Origin: Alkalihalobacillus pseudalcaliphilus
GTDB lineage: Bacteria; Bacillota; Bacilli; Bacillales; Bacillaceae_D
Assembly: GCA_001038565.1 (NCBI GenBank)
Contig: LFJO01000005.1
Coordinates: 1,342,484 to 1,393,198, forward strand
Reading direction: 5' to 3'
Length of the DNA: 50,715 bases
The translations under genes were made by a program, and so were the position numbers. Position 1 is the stretch's first letter. Each line of letters begins with the position of its first letter. Below the pieces are notes generated by a model, which saw only the letters and a list, made by a program, of their open reading frames with translations, was not told the DNA's origin and made no database searches. Of this stretch, positions 43,780-50,715 are shown in pieces.

Positions 43780-46700
43780 TTATTTATCATTTTTTTTATT
43801 TGAGTCTACAATTCGTTCTAACAGCTCTAAAATATCTTCTTTCGATAAATCTTGTGCCTTTGAAGAAGATGTCTGCTGTTTCTCTTCTTTCTCATTTCCA
43901 AGCTCATCTTCGGTTTGTTTAGCTAATTCTTCGTCTGTTTCGACTTCTTTATCAAAATTAGCCGTCTCTTCATTTTCTCGTGGAAATTCTTCTTTTTTCT
44001 CCACATGTCTCGGTAGTTGCTTATAATCATCAACCTCGATGAATTCACCTTCAACCGTTACATAACGTTTTTTCTTTTTACGCATCTCTGAATCAAAAAG
44101 GCTATACACAACCGGTATGACAAAAAGTGATAAGAGTGTACTACTAAATAATCCACCGATTACGACTAAGGCCATCGGTTGCTGTAATTCGGCACCTTCA
44201 CCAATTCCTAAAGCAAGTGGTACCATTCCAAGTATCGCGGTTAGCGATGTAAGTACGATCGGCCTAGTACGATCTTGAACCCCTTGTACAAGTGCGTCGT
44301 AAGAACTCAATCCACGTTCTTTTAATTGATTGACATAGTCTACTAACACGATAGCGTTATTAACAACAATTCCTATTAAGACCATACCACCTATAAAGAC
44401 CGTTACGCCAATTGGTGTTTGAGTAATCGTCAGAATAAAAGCCACACCAATCACGACTAGTGGAACAGTAAACATAATAATAAACGGTGATTTAAATGAT
44501 TCAAATTGTGCTGCCATAACAAGGTAAATAAAAACAATTCCTAGAATTAGAGCTAAGATCATACTGTTCATTGAGTCTTCCAGTAACTCTTGCTCACCAC
44601 CCCAGCTAAGCGACGTTTCTTCGGCAAAATCTAAATCATCATATATTTGGTTGATTTCATTCGTTACATTTCCTAAAGCAGACCCTGCTGCATAATAAAC
44701 CGTAAATTCAACGGCTTCTTCCTGTTCGAGACGATTAACAGTAGCTGTACTTTGCCCTTCAACAATCTCTGCAACGTCATTTAAGTTAATATACTCATTT
44801 TGACCATTTTGAATTTGAATGGTCTCTAACGCTTCAATATCTTCAATATAATCAGGATTTAATTGAACCACTATATCATAAATGTCTTGTTCTTCTGTTT
44901 GAAGTGTTGAAGCAATTTGTCCTGTCGTTAGCTGATTAATTTGATTAGCGATCTGAGCGGGAGCTAATCCATTTTCTCTTGCCGCGTCTATATCGACTTC
45001 AATCGCGATTTCAGGTACTTGCTCCTCAATACTCATCTCTACTGTTCGGATGATATTTACATCCTCTAACTCTAATTGAAGTTCTTCAGCTTGTTCATAG
45101 AGACGAGTCGAGTTTGAATCACTAATTGTAAATACGGCTGTATTGGCATCTGTTCCAAGAGCATTCATCGTGGTGGCTGAAATATCTGCATCCGAATCAG
45201 CTCTACTTAATTCACGCTCGATCGATTCAATGAATGCACTTGTCGATACATTTCTCTGTTCAAGTGGCACCATCGAAACTTGTATTTGAGCCTCGTGGCT
45301 TGCTCCGCCTCCCATACCTTGGGCTGTTGAACCTGTAGTACTGACAAAATTGGCGATTTCATTATGACTTTCTAATACATCCTCTACAGCTTCTACTGCT
45401 TCTTGTGTCCGTTGAAGTGATGTTCCATTTTCTAATTCAATATCTATCGTAAATGAACCTTGATCACTATCCGGTAAAAATTCAAAACCTACAGTCGTTA
45501 AACCTAATCCACCGACAATTAACGATGCCGCTGTAATAACTAAAACGGTAATTCTGTGATTTAAAACCCATTCTGCTGCTGATTTTAATGCCCTCATAGG
45601 CTTCGTTTGTTTTCTTTGTTCCTCTAAGTTCTCTGATGGTGTTTTTAACCAACGACTGGCGATCATAGGAATGACCGTTACCGCCACAATTAAAGAGGCA
45701 ATTAAGCTGAAAGAAACAGTCAAAGCAAATTCAGCAAATAGATTTCCTATAATACCGCTAATAAAAACGATTGGTAAAAATACAGAAATCGTTGATAACG
45801 TAGACGCAGTAATAGCCGCTGCCACTTCTTTCGTTCCATCTAAGGCCGCTTGCTTCGGGTCTTTTTGCATCGATAAATGTCTATATATGTTCTCAATAAC
45901 AACAATCGCATTGTCAATTAACATACCAATTCCAAGTGCAAGTCCACCAAGACTCATCAGATTCAAACCAATATCAGTAAAATACATAAAAGCAAAGGTA
46001 GTAATTACTGAAAACGGGATTGCAATTCCAATGATAATAGGTGTTTTTAAATTTCTTAAAAAGAAAAATAAGACTAACATCGCCAGAATTCCACCAAAAA
46101 TTAACGCATTCGTCACACTATCAATCGATAAGCTTATAAACTCCCCTTCATCATATAAAGTAATCACATCTAAATCTTCATACTTTGATTGTGAGAGCAT
46201 CTCTGTTAAACGGTCATTTACTGCATTTGACACGGATACCGTATTCGCATCGGACTCTTTCATCACAGTAAATTGAATAGCCTCTTCTTGATCAGCTCTT
46301 GTAATAACCTGCTGTTCTTCTTGTCCTATTTCAACCGTAGCTAAGTCGGTTAAGACAATCTCATCACCGGTTTCTGGATTTACTGAGACAACTAAGTCTT
46401 GAATATCTTCTAAACTCGTTAATTCACTAATAACTCTTGTTGTTAAGCTCAATTCACCATCTGCTACTGTACCACCTGGCATAGCAACATTGTGAGCTTG
46501 TATGACATTAATGATATCTTCTTGTGTTACGCCTGCTGATACTAATTCATCTTGGTCGAGGTAAATCTGAACTTCTTCAATAATCGCACCCGACTCATTC
46601 ACACTGGCGACACCAGGTATTTTATTGACTTCATCTGAGAGGTCAAATACTACATCTTGAAAGTCAATAACAGGCTCATCAGAAGTAATGGCTAACATTA

Positions 46701-47103
46701 AGGTTGGCATCATAGATGGATCAAATTTAATAAAACTAGGTTCATTTGCTCCATCTGGTAAAGGAATTTGACGTAAGGTATTAATAATATCCAGTTCAAC
46801 ATCTTCAATGGACGTTGACCAGTCAAATTCTAATAGGATTAAAGATGTCCCTTCTGACGTTTGTGAGGTCATCCGTTTTAAACCAGATGTCGTACTTAAC
46901 CTCTCCTCAATCGGATCCGTAACACGCTGAAGGATCTCCTCCGGACTAGCCCCATTATAACTCGTCGCAACAGCTGCAATCGGTGGACTTATATTCGGGA
47001 ACAACTGCAACGGTAGGTTTGATAGCGAAACAAACCCCATAATAAGAAAAAACAACATGGCGACGATTGTGAATTTCGGTCGCCTTATCGAAAAATTTGT
47101 CAT
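43780..47103 (-). CDS. swrC: RND-family exporter (SwrC/HAE1 type)
   Basis: The 1107-residue protein has 12 transmembrane helices and two large extracytoplasmic loops, as in AcrB. The TM4 proton-relay region reads GIGMLIDNAIVVIEN, so the first Asp of the usual pair is kept and the second is Asn. A charged Glu/Lys/Gln-rich tail of about 70 residues follows the last helix. In B. subtilis SwrC exports surfactin and other agents. A MarR-family regulator lies upstream in the same direction with a candidate operator between them, so this is a drug- or antibiotic-inducible pump. No adaptor protein gene is next to it. Confidence 0.93.
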   Translation of the reverse strand: MTNFSIRRPKFTIVAMLFFLIMGFVSLSNLPLQLFPNISPPIAAVATSYNGASPEEILQRVTDPIEERLSTTSGLKRMTSQTSEGTSLILLEFDWSTSIEDVELDIINTLRQIPLPDGANEPSFIKFDPSMMPTLMLAITSDEPVIDFQDVVFDLSDEVNKIPGVASVNESGAIIEEVQIYLDQDELVSAGVTQEDIINVIQAHNVAMPGGTVADGELSLTTRVISELTSLEDIQDLVVSVNPETGDEIVLTDLATVEIGQEEQQVITRADQEEAIQFTVMKESDANTVSVSNAVNDRLTEMLSQSKYEDLDVITLYDEGEFISLSIDSVTNALIFGGILAMLVLFFFLRNLKTPIIIGIAIPFSVITTFAFMYFTDIGLNLMSLGGLALGIGMLIDNAIVVIENIYRHLSMQKDPKQAALDGTKEVAAAITASTLSTISVFLPIVFISGIIGNLFAEFALTVSFSLIASLIVAVTVIPMIASRWLKTPSENLEEQRKQTKPMRALKSAAEWVLNHRITVLVITAASLIVGGLGLTTVGFEFLPDSDQGSFTIDIELENGTSLQRTQEAVEAVEDVLESHNEIANFVSTTGSTAQGMGGGASHEAQIQVSMVPLEQRNVSTSAFIESIERELSRADSDADISATTMNALGTDANTAVFTISDSNSTRLYEQAEELQLELEDVNIIRTVEMSIEEQVPEIAIEVDIDAARENGLAPAQIANQINQLTTGQIASTLQTEEQDIYDIVVQLNPDYIEDIEALETIQIQNGQNEYINLNDVAEIVEGQSTATVNRLEQEEAVEFTVYYAAGSALGNVTNEINQIYDDLDFAEETSLSWGGEQELLEDSMNSMILALILGIVFIYLVMAAQFESFKSPFIIMFTVPLVVIGVAFILTITQTPIGVTVFIGGMVLIGIVVNNAIVLVDYVNQLKERGLSSYDALVQGVQDRTRPIVLTSLTAILGMVPLALGIGEGAELQQPMALVVIGGLFSSTLLSLFVIPVVYSLFDSEMRKKKKRYVTVEGEFIEVDDYKQLPRHVEKKEEFPRENEETANFDKEVETDEELAKQTEDELGNEKEEKQQTSSSKAQDLSKEDILELLERIVDSNKKNDK

Positions 47104-47172
47104 TCTATGTACTACCCCTTTTCTAATTGTTGATTAGTTAATTAGTTATTTCGTAAGTTAAGAATCTAAACT

Positions 47173-47200
47173 ATTAAGTTTCTTAATTAAATTCATGGTA
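47173..47200 (-). promoter_or_regulatory. Candidate swrC promoter -10 and MarR operator
   Basis: TACCAT (47200-47195) is a -10 with TTGACT (47223-47218) 17 bp upstream on the minus strand. Just downstream lies the inverted repeat ATTAAG-TTT-CTTAAT (47173-47187). ATTAAGTT recurs before marR at 47756-47763, as expected of a MarR-type site. Confidence 0.5.
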
Positions 47201-47282
47201 ATGATCTTAGCTTTTTAAGTCAAACGAAAGACCTTATTCTAACCAAATTCAGAAAACTTCGTCCGAATGAAATCAGTATCTT

Positions 47283-47732
47283 TTAGGAATCAGCCGTTGA
47301 GGATTGAATAACCTCTTCAAAAGCATGCATCGTTTTAACAACATGCTGGAGATCTTCTAAAGGAATCTTAGTAAAATAATCCTCTAATACCTTTTTTTCG
47401 AACTTTTCAAGCTCTGTTTTTATCTTTACTCCTTTTTCTCCAAAGATCAATTTCCATTCGCGTCTATTATCTGGGTTTAATTGTCTTTTTATTAAATCTT
47501 GCTCTTCTAACTTATCGACCATTTGTGTAACCGCACTTTTACTCACATTTAGATATTCAGCCATTTTTTTCATGGTTATTTCAGGGTCTCTTAACATTAA
47601 GAATAAAATCGTCTCTTGTTTTTTTGTTAATTGAATTTGACTAAGCTGACTCACTTGCGGCAAAATGTATTTGGTCAAACGATGAATCGAAGCTTCCATC
47701 TCTAATAGTATTTCCCTATAATGTTCTAACAC
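47283..47732 (-). CDS. MarR-family transcriptional regulator
   Basis: The 149-residue protein has the winged-helix region PEITMKKMAEYLNVSKSAVT, then DKLEEQDLIKRQLNPDNRRE, typical of MarR proteins. A C-terminal helix mediates dimer formation. It lies 180 bp upstream of swrC in the same direction and probably represses the pump until a ligand binds. The GTG at 47732 follows GTGAGGTGTCATAC. Confidence 0.9.
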   Translation of the reverse strand: MLEHYREILLEMEASIHRLTKYILPQVSQLSQIQLTKKQETILFLMLRDPEITMKKMAEYLNVSKSAVTQMVDKLEEQDLIKRQLNPDNRREWKLIFGEKGVKIKTELEKFEKKVLEDYFTKIPLEDLQHVVKTMHAFEEVIQSSTADS

Positions 47733-47788
47733 GTATGACACCTCACTTTTATATCATTAAGTTAAACAAAGCTCCTCGTAAATAGCAA

Positions 47789-47826
47789 TTAAAAAACCAG
47801 CCTACTTGGATAAATAGACTGGTTTA
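47789..47826 (-). terminator. Terminator of citB
   Basis: AAACCAGTCTA and TAGGCTGGTTT (one G-U pair) form an 11-bp stem, followed by TTTAATTG on the minus strand. Confidence 0.75.
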
Positions 47827-47835
47827 TCATTTGTA

Positions 47836-50550
47836 TTAAGCTAGCTTTTGACGTAAAACCATTTGTAAAATACCACCATGCTTGTAGTAATCTACATCAA
47901 CTTCACTATCAAAACGAACTAATGCTTCAAATTCAGTTTTGCTTCCAGCTTCATCAACTGCAACTACCGTTACGTATTGACGCGGTTTAACATCAGCTGG
48001 TAATTGAACTTCAATCGTTTCTTTACCTGTTAATCCGAGGCTTTCAGCACTCTCACCTTCTTTGAATTGAAGAGGAAGTACACCCATTAATACAAGGTTA
48101 CTACGGTGAATTCTTTCATAACTTTCCGCAATAACTGTTTTAATTCCTAAAAGATTTGTTCCTTTAGCGGCCCAGTCACGAGAGCTTCCCATTCCGTAAT
48201 CCTTACCAGCTAAAACAACTAATCCTGTATCTGATTCTTTGTATTTCATCGCTGCATCATAAATAGACATCACTTCTTCTGTTGGCCAGAAAGTTGTGAA
48301 GCCACCTTCTGTACCTGGAGCGATCTGGTTACGGATACGAATATTCGCAAATGTACCACGCATCATGACCTCATGATGTCCACGACGAGATCCATATGAG
48401 TTAAAGTCACGTTGCTCTACGCCTTTTGAAAGTAAGTATTTACCTGCAGGTGTATCTTTTCCGATTGCACCAGCTGGAGAGATGTGGTCAGTTGTAACCG
48501 TATCGCCAAACTTACCAATCACACGTAGACCTGTTAATGGCTTAATTGTCTCAGGCTCTTTTGATAAACCTTCAAAGAAAGGAGGGTTGGCAATATACGT
48601 CGAGTCATCATCCCACTTATACAATGAATCATCTGTCGTATCAATTTCATTCCAACGCTCGTTACTTGAGAAAACATCTTCATATTCACGACGGAAAAGT
48701 TCTGGTGTTACAGTTTCTTTGACTACTTTTCTAATTTCCTCAGCAGATGGCCAAATATCACTAAAGTAAACATCTTTTCCATCTTTACTTGTACCAATTG
48801 GATCATTTTTTAAATCGATATCAACCGTACCTGCTAAAGAATATGCCACAACTAATGGCGGTGAAGCTAGGTAGTTAGCTTTAACTAACGGATGAATACG
48901 ACCTTCAAAGTTACGGTTTCCTGAAAGAACAGATGTCACTGTTAAATCACTTGTAGAAATCGCCTCTTCAATTTCGTCTTCTAACGGTCCAGAGTTTCCA
49001 ATACATGTTGTACAGCCATAACCAACAATGTTATAACCTAACTTCTCCATATAAGGAAGCAATCCAGAATCTGTTAAATATCCCGTTACAACCTTTGATC
49101 CAGGTGCTAAGGATGTTTTCACATATTCGGGTACTTCTAATCCAAACTCAACGGCTTTTTTGGCAACAAGACCAGCACCAATTAAAACGTATGGATTCGA
49201 TGTATTTGTACAGCTCGTAATCGCAGCAATCGCGATTGAACCTGTTTTCATCGTTGTTTCGCGACCATCATTAAACTTAATGTCCACTTCTTTCTTAAAC
49301 TCTTCTTCTGTTAATCCTAATCCTTGTGTTCCTTGTGGAGCCACAACAGCATTACGGAATGAAGACTGCATATCTGATAATGGTACTAAATCTTGCGGAC
49401 GTTTAGGACCAGAAAGATTTGCTTCAATTTGAGTTAAGTCAATTTCTACTACGTCCGTATAAGTAGGGTCTGGAGTTTCACCTGGAACGTAGAATAAGCC
49501 ATTTTCTTTGCTATATTCTTCAACAAGTGCGATTTGTTCTTCTGAACGTCCAGTGAGACGGAGATAGTTTAACGATTCGCTGTCAACTGGGAAGAATCCA
49601 CAGGTAGCACCATACTCAGGAGCCATGTTTGAAATCGTTGCACGGTCTGCAAGTGGCATAAACTCTAAACCAGGACCGAAGAACTCAACAAACTTACCAA
49701 CTACTTTTTTCTCACGAAGTACTTGTGTTACTTTTAAGGCAACATCTGTAGCCGTTGTTCCACTTGGTAATTCACCTGTAAACTTCACACCAATAACTTC
49801 AGGTACTGGGAAATAAGAAGGTTGTCCAAGCATTCCAGCTTCCGCTTCAATTCCTCCAACACCCCAACCTAAAACACCGATACCGTTAATCATTGTTGTA
49901 TGTGAATCGGTTCCGACAAGTGTATCTGGGAAAGCAATCGTTTCACCATTTTTCTCAAGAGCATGTACCACATTAGCTAAATACTCTAAGTTCACTTGGT
50001 GGACGATACCTGTAGCTGGCGGAACGGCACGATAATTATCGAATGCTTTCTTTGCCCAGCTAAGGAACTCATAACGCTCTGCGTTACGTTTGAACTCTAA
50101 GTTCATGTTATAAATCAATGAATCACTTGTCCCAGCTTTATCAACTTGAACAGAGTGGTCAATTACTAAATCAACTGGTATTTCTGGATTGATTTGACTT
50201 GCATCGCCACCTAAGTCTGCCATGGCTTTACGTAAAGCAGCTAGGTCAACAACAGTTGGAACCCCTGTAAAGTCTTGTAAAATTACACGTGATGGTTTAA
50301 AAGGAACCGAAATATCCTCATTTTGACCATCTGTTCCCCATTTTGCTAAGTTCTCTACATGTTCTTTTTTAATGAAGTAATCATCATACTGACGAAGCAC
50401 AGATTCTAATAACACCTTAATTGAGTAAGGTAATTTAGAAACTTCGCCAATTCCTGCTTGCTCAAGCGCGTCTAAGGAATAATACTTGTACGACTTGTCA
50501 CCAACACTAAATGTTTTTTGTGAATTGTAAACATCTAAATTTTTTGACAT
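47836..50550 (-). CDS. citB: Aconitate hydratase CitB (AcnA type)
   Basis: The 904-residue protein starts [14 protein letters not shown]. It has the 4Fe-4S cluster cysteines in [10 protein letters not shown] and [13 protein letters not shown]. The swivel-domain signature [19 protein letters not shown] and [18 protein letters not shown] follow. It interconverts citrate and isocitrate and can act as an iron-responsive RNA-binding protein. The start at 50550 follows GGAGGAGGGAATACAT; an upstream ATG at 50568 is not used. Upstream sites below suggest CcpC and CcpA control, as in B. subtilis. Confidence 0.97.
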   Translation of the reverse strand: MSKNLDVYNSQKTFSVGDKSYKYYSLDALEQAGIGEVSKLPYSIKVLLESVLRQYDDYFIKKEHVENLAKWGTDGQNEDISVPFKPSRVILQDFTGVPTVVDLAALRKAMADLGGDASQINPEIPVDLVIDHSVQVDKAGTSDSLIYNMNLEFKRNAERYEFLSWAKKAFDNYRAVPPATGIVHQVNLEYLANVVHALEKNGETIAFPDTLVGTDSHTTMINGIGVLGWGVGGIEAEAGMLGQPSYFPVPEVIGVKFTGELPSGTTATDVALKVTQVLREKKVVGKFVEFFGPGLEFMPLADRATISNMAPEYGATCGFFPVDSESLNYLRLTGRSEEQIALVEEYSKENGLFYVPGETPDPTYTDVVEIDLTQIEANLSGPKRPQDLVPLSDMQSSFRNAVVAPQGTQGLGLTEEEFKKEVDIKFNDGRETTMKTGSIAIAAITSCTNTSNPYVLIGAGLVAKKAVEFGLEVPEYVKTSLAPGSKVVTGYLTDSGLLPYMEKLGYNIVGYGCTTCIGNSGPLEDEIEEAISTSDLTVTSVLSGNRNFEGRIHPLVKANYLASPPLVVAYSLAGTVDIDLKNDPIGTSKDGKDVYFSDIWPSAEEIRKVVKETVTPELFRREYEDVFSSNERWNEIDTTDDSLYKWDDDSTYIANPPFFEGLSKEPETIKPLTGLRVIGKFGDTVTTDHISPAGAIGKDTPAGKYLLSKGVEQRDFNSYGSRRGHHEVMMRGTFANIRIRNQIAPGTEGGFTTFWPTEEVMSIYDAAMKYKESDTGLVVLAGKDYGMGSSRDWAAKGTNLLGIKTVIAESYERIHRSNLVLMGVLPLQFKEGESAESLGLTGKETIEVQLPADVKPRQYVTVVAVDEAGSKTEFEALVRFDSEVDVDYYKHGGILQMVLRQKLA

Positions 50551-50637
50551 ATGTATTCCCTCCTCCATATCAATAATACCGCATACAATTAAATTTGTCT
50601 AAATTCCGAACTCCTTCCATACAAGAAGTACCGCAAA

Positions 50638-50651
50638 AGAAAACGCTTTAA
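50638..50651 (-). promoter_or_regulatory. Candidate CcpA site (cre) upstream of citB
   Basis: The minus strand reads TTAAAGCGTTTTCT, which matches the cre consensus except at position 2 and the last base. Confidence 0.45.
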
Positions 50652-50680
50652 ATGTATTTCATACGATATCCCTTTTATAG

Positions 50681-50695
50681 AATAGCAAAACTTAT
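50681..50695 (-). promoter_or_regulatory. Candidate CcpC site upstream of citB
   Basis: ATAA-GTTTTGC-TATT on the minus strand is close to the CcpC dyad ATAA-N7-TTAT that controls citB in Bacillus. It lies about 130 bp upstream of the start codon. Confidence 0.45.
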
Positions 50696-50715
50696 GAAAA
50701 GAATAAATATTATTT

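Noticed and set aside
45671-46276. 201-codon frame antisense to swrC
   Set aside because: It lies entirely in a strong RND gene and shows the hydrophobic pattern expected from the opposite strand of that gene.
1-50715. CRISPR array, prophage, tRNA or rRNA genes
   Set aside because: No evenly spaced direct repeats, phage structural genes, tRNA cloverleaf or rRNA signatures were seen on reading through the window.

Overview
The window is a chromosomal segment of a low-GC, endospore-forming Gram-positive bacterium of the Bacillaceae. The evidence is an SspN-type acid-soluble spore protein gene, a SpoVK-like AAA ATPase, an AbrB regulator, CheV, an FbpB-type small protein, a preQ1-I riboswitch in front of queCDEF, and Shine-Dalgarno sequences of the AGGAGG type before most genes. 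The citB, sspN and yneP homologues lie near each other, as in the yneN-yneR region of Bacillus subtilis. Many proteins are acidic, which would suit a halo- or alkaliphilic relative, but the species cannot be fixed from sequence alone. No prophage, insertion sequence, CRISPR array, rRNA or tRNA was seen.

Region 1 (about 0.2-6.5 kb) is the most interesting part. It is a class III lanthipeptide cluster with a LanKC synthetase (896-3481). Three short precursor genes, all absent from normal ORF calling because of their size, flank it at 3697-3846, 3506-3664 and 742-861. Each precursor has a class III leader motif and two consecutive labionin-type S-x2-S-x(2-3)-C motifs. A trypsin-like serine protease with an intact triad and no signal peptide is the first gene of the same minus-strand operon and is a candidate leader peptidase. 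An ABC exporter without a C39 peptidase domain is transcribed divergently. A four-helix membrane protein lies downstream and an abrB homologue lies just beyond the exporter.

Region 2 (6.7-21.9 kb) holds abrB, a decayed gene, a DedA protein, a DUF6501-like small protein, a repeat-bearing gap, and odhAB (the 2-oxoglutarate dehydrogenase E1 and E2) with a CcpA-like site over the promoter. It continues with a lytic transglycosylase-like protein, small genes, a frameshifted V8-like protease, the preQ1-controlled queuosine operon queC-D-E-F, an M29 aminopeptidase and an anchored esterase.

Region 3 (22-38.2 kb) is a housekeeping and stress region: msrA, uvsE, an HesB/YneR protein, cheV, a SurA-N-like lipoprotein, an M19 dipeptidase, an Hsp20-like/YppG pair, an MFS transporter, a degenerate EAL protein of the YkuI type, an alpha/beta hydrolase, metA (predicted acetyl-CoA-specific), an RNase H-like protein, a PHP phosphoesterase, a DUF4352-like protein and nadE. 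nadE is in frame with an upstream small protein that has no stop codon of its own. Its gaps carry a family of related intergenic repeats that begin TATGAAAG.

Region 4 (38.5-50.7 kb) holds a class C beta-lactamase-like gene remnant, a YneP-type thioesterase, a large tandem AAA protein, VanZ, sspN, an FbpB-like gene, a DUF421 protein, an RND exporter (SwrC/HAE1 type) with a marR gene upstream, and citB (aconitase). The window ends in the citB regulatory region, which has CcpC-like and CcpA-like sites.
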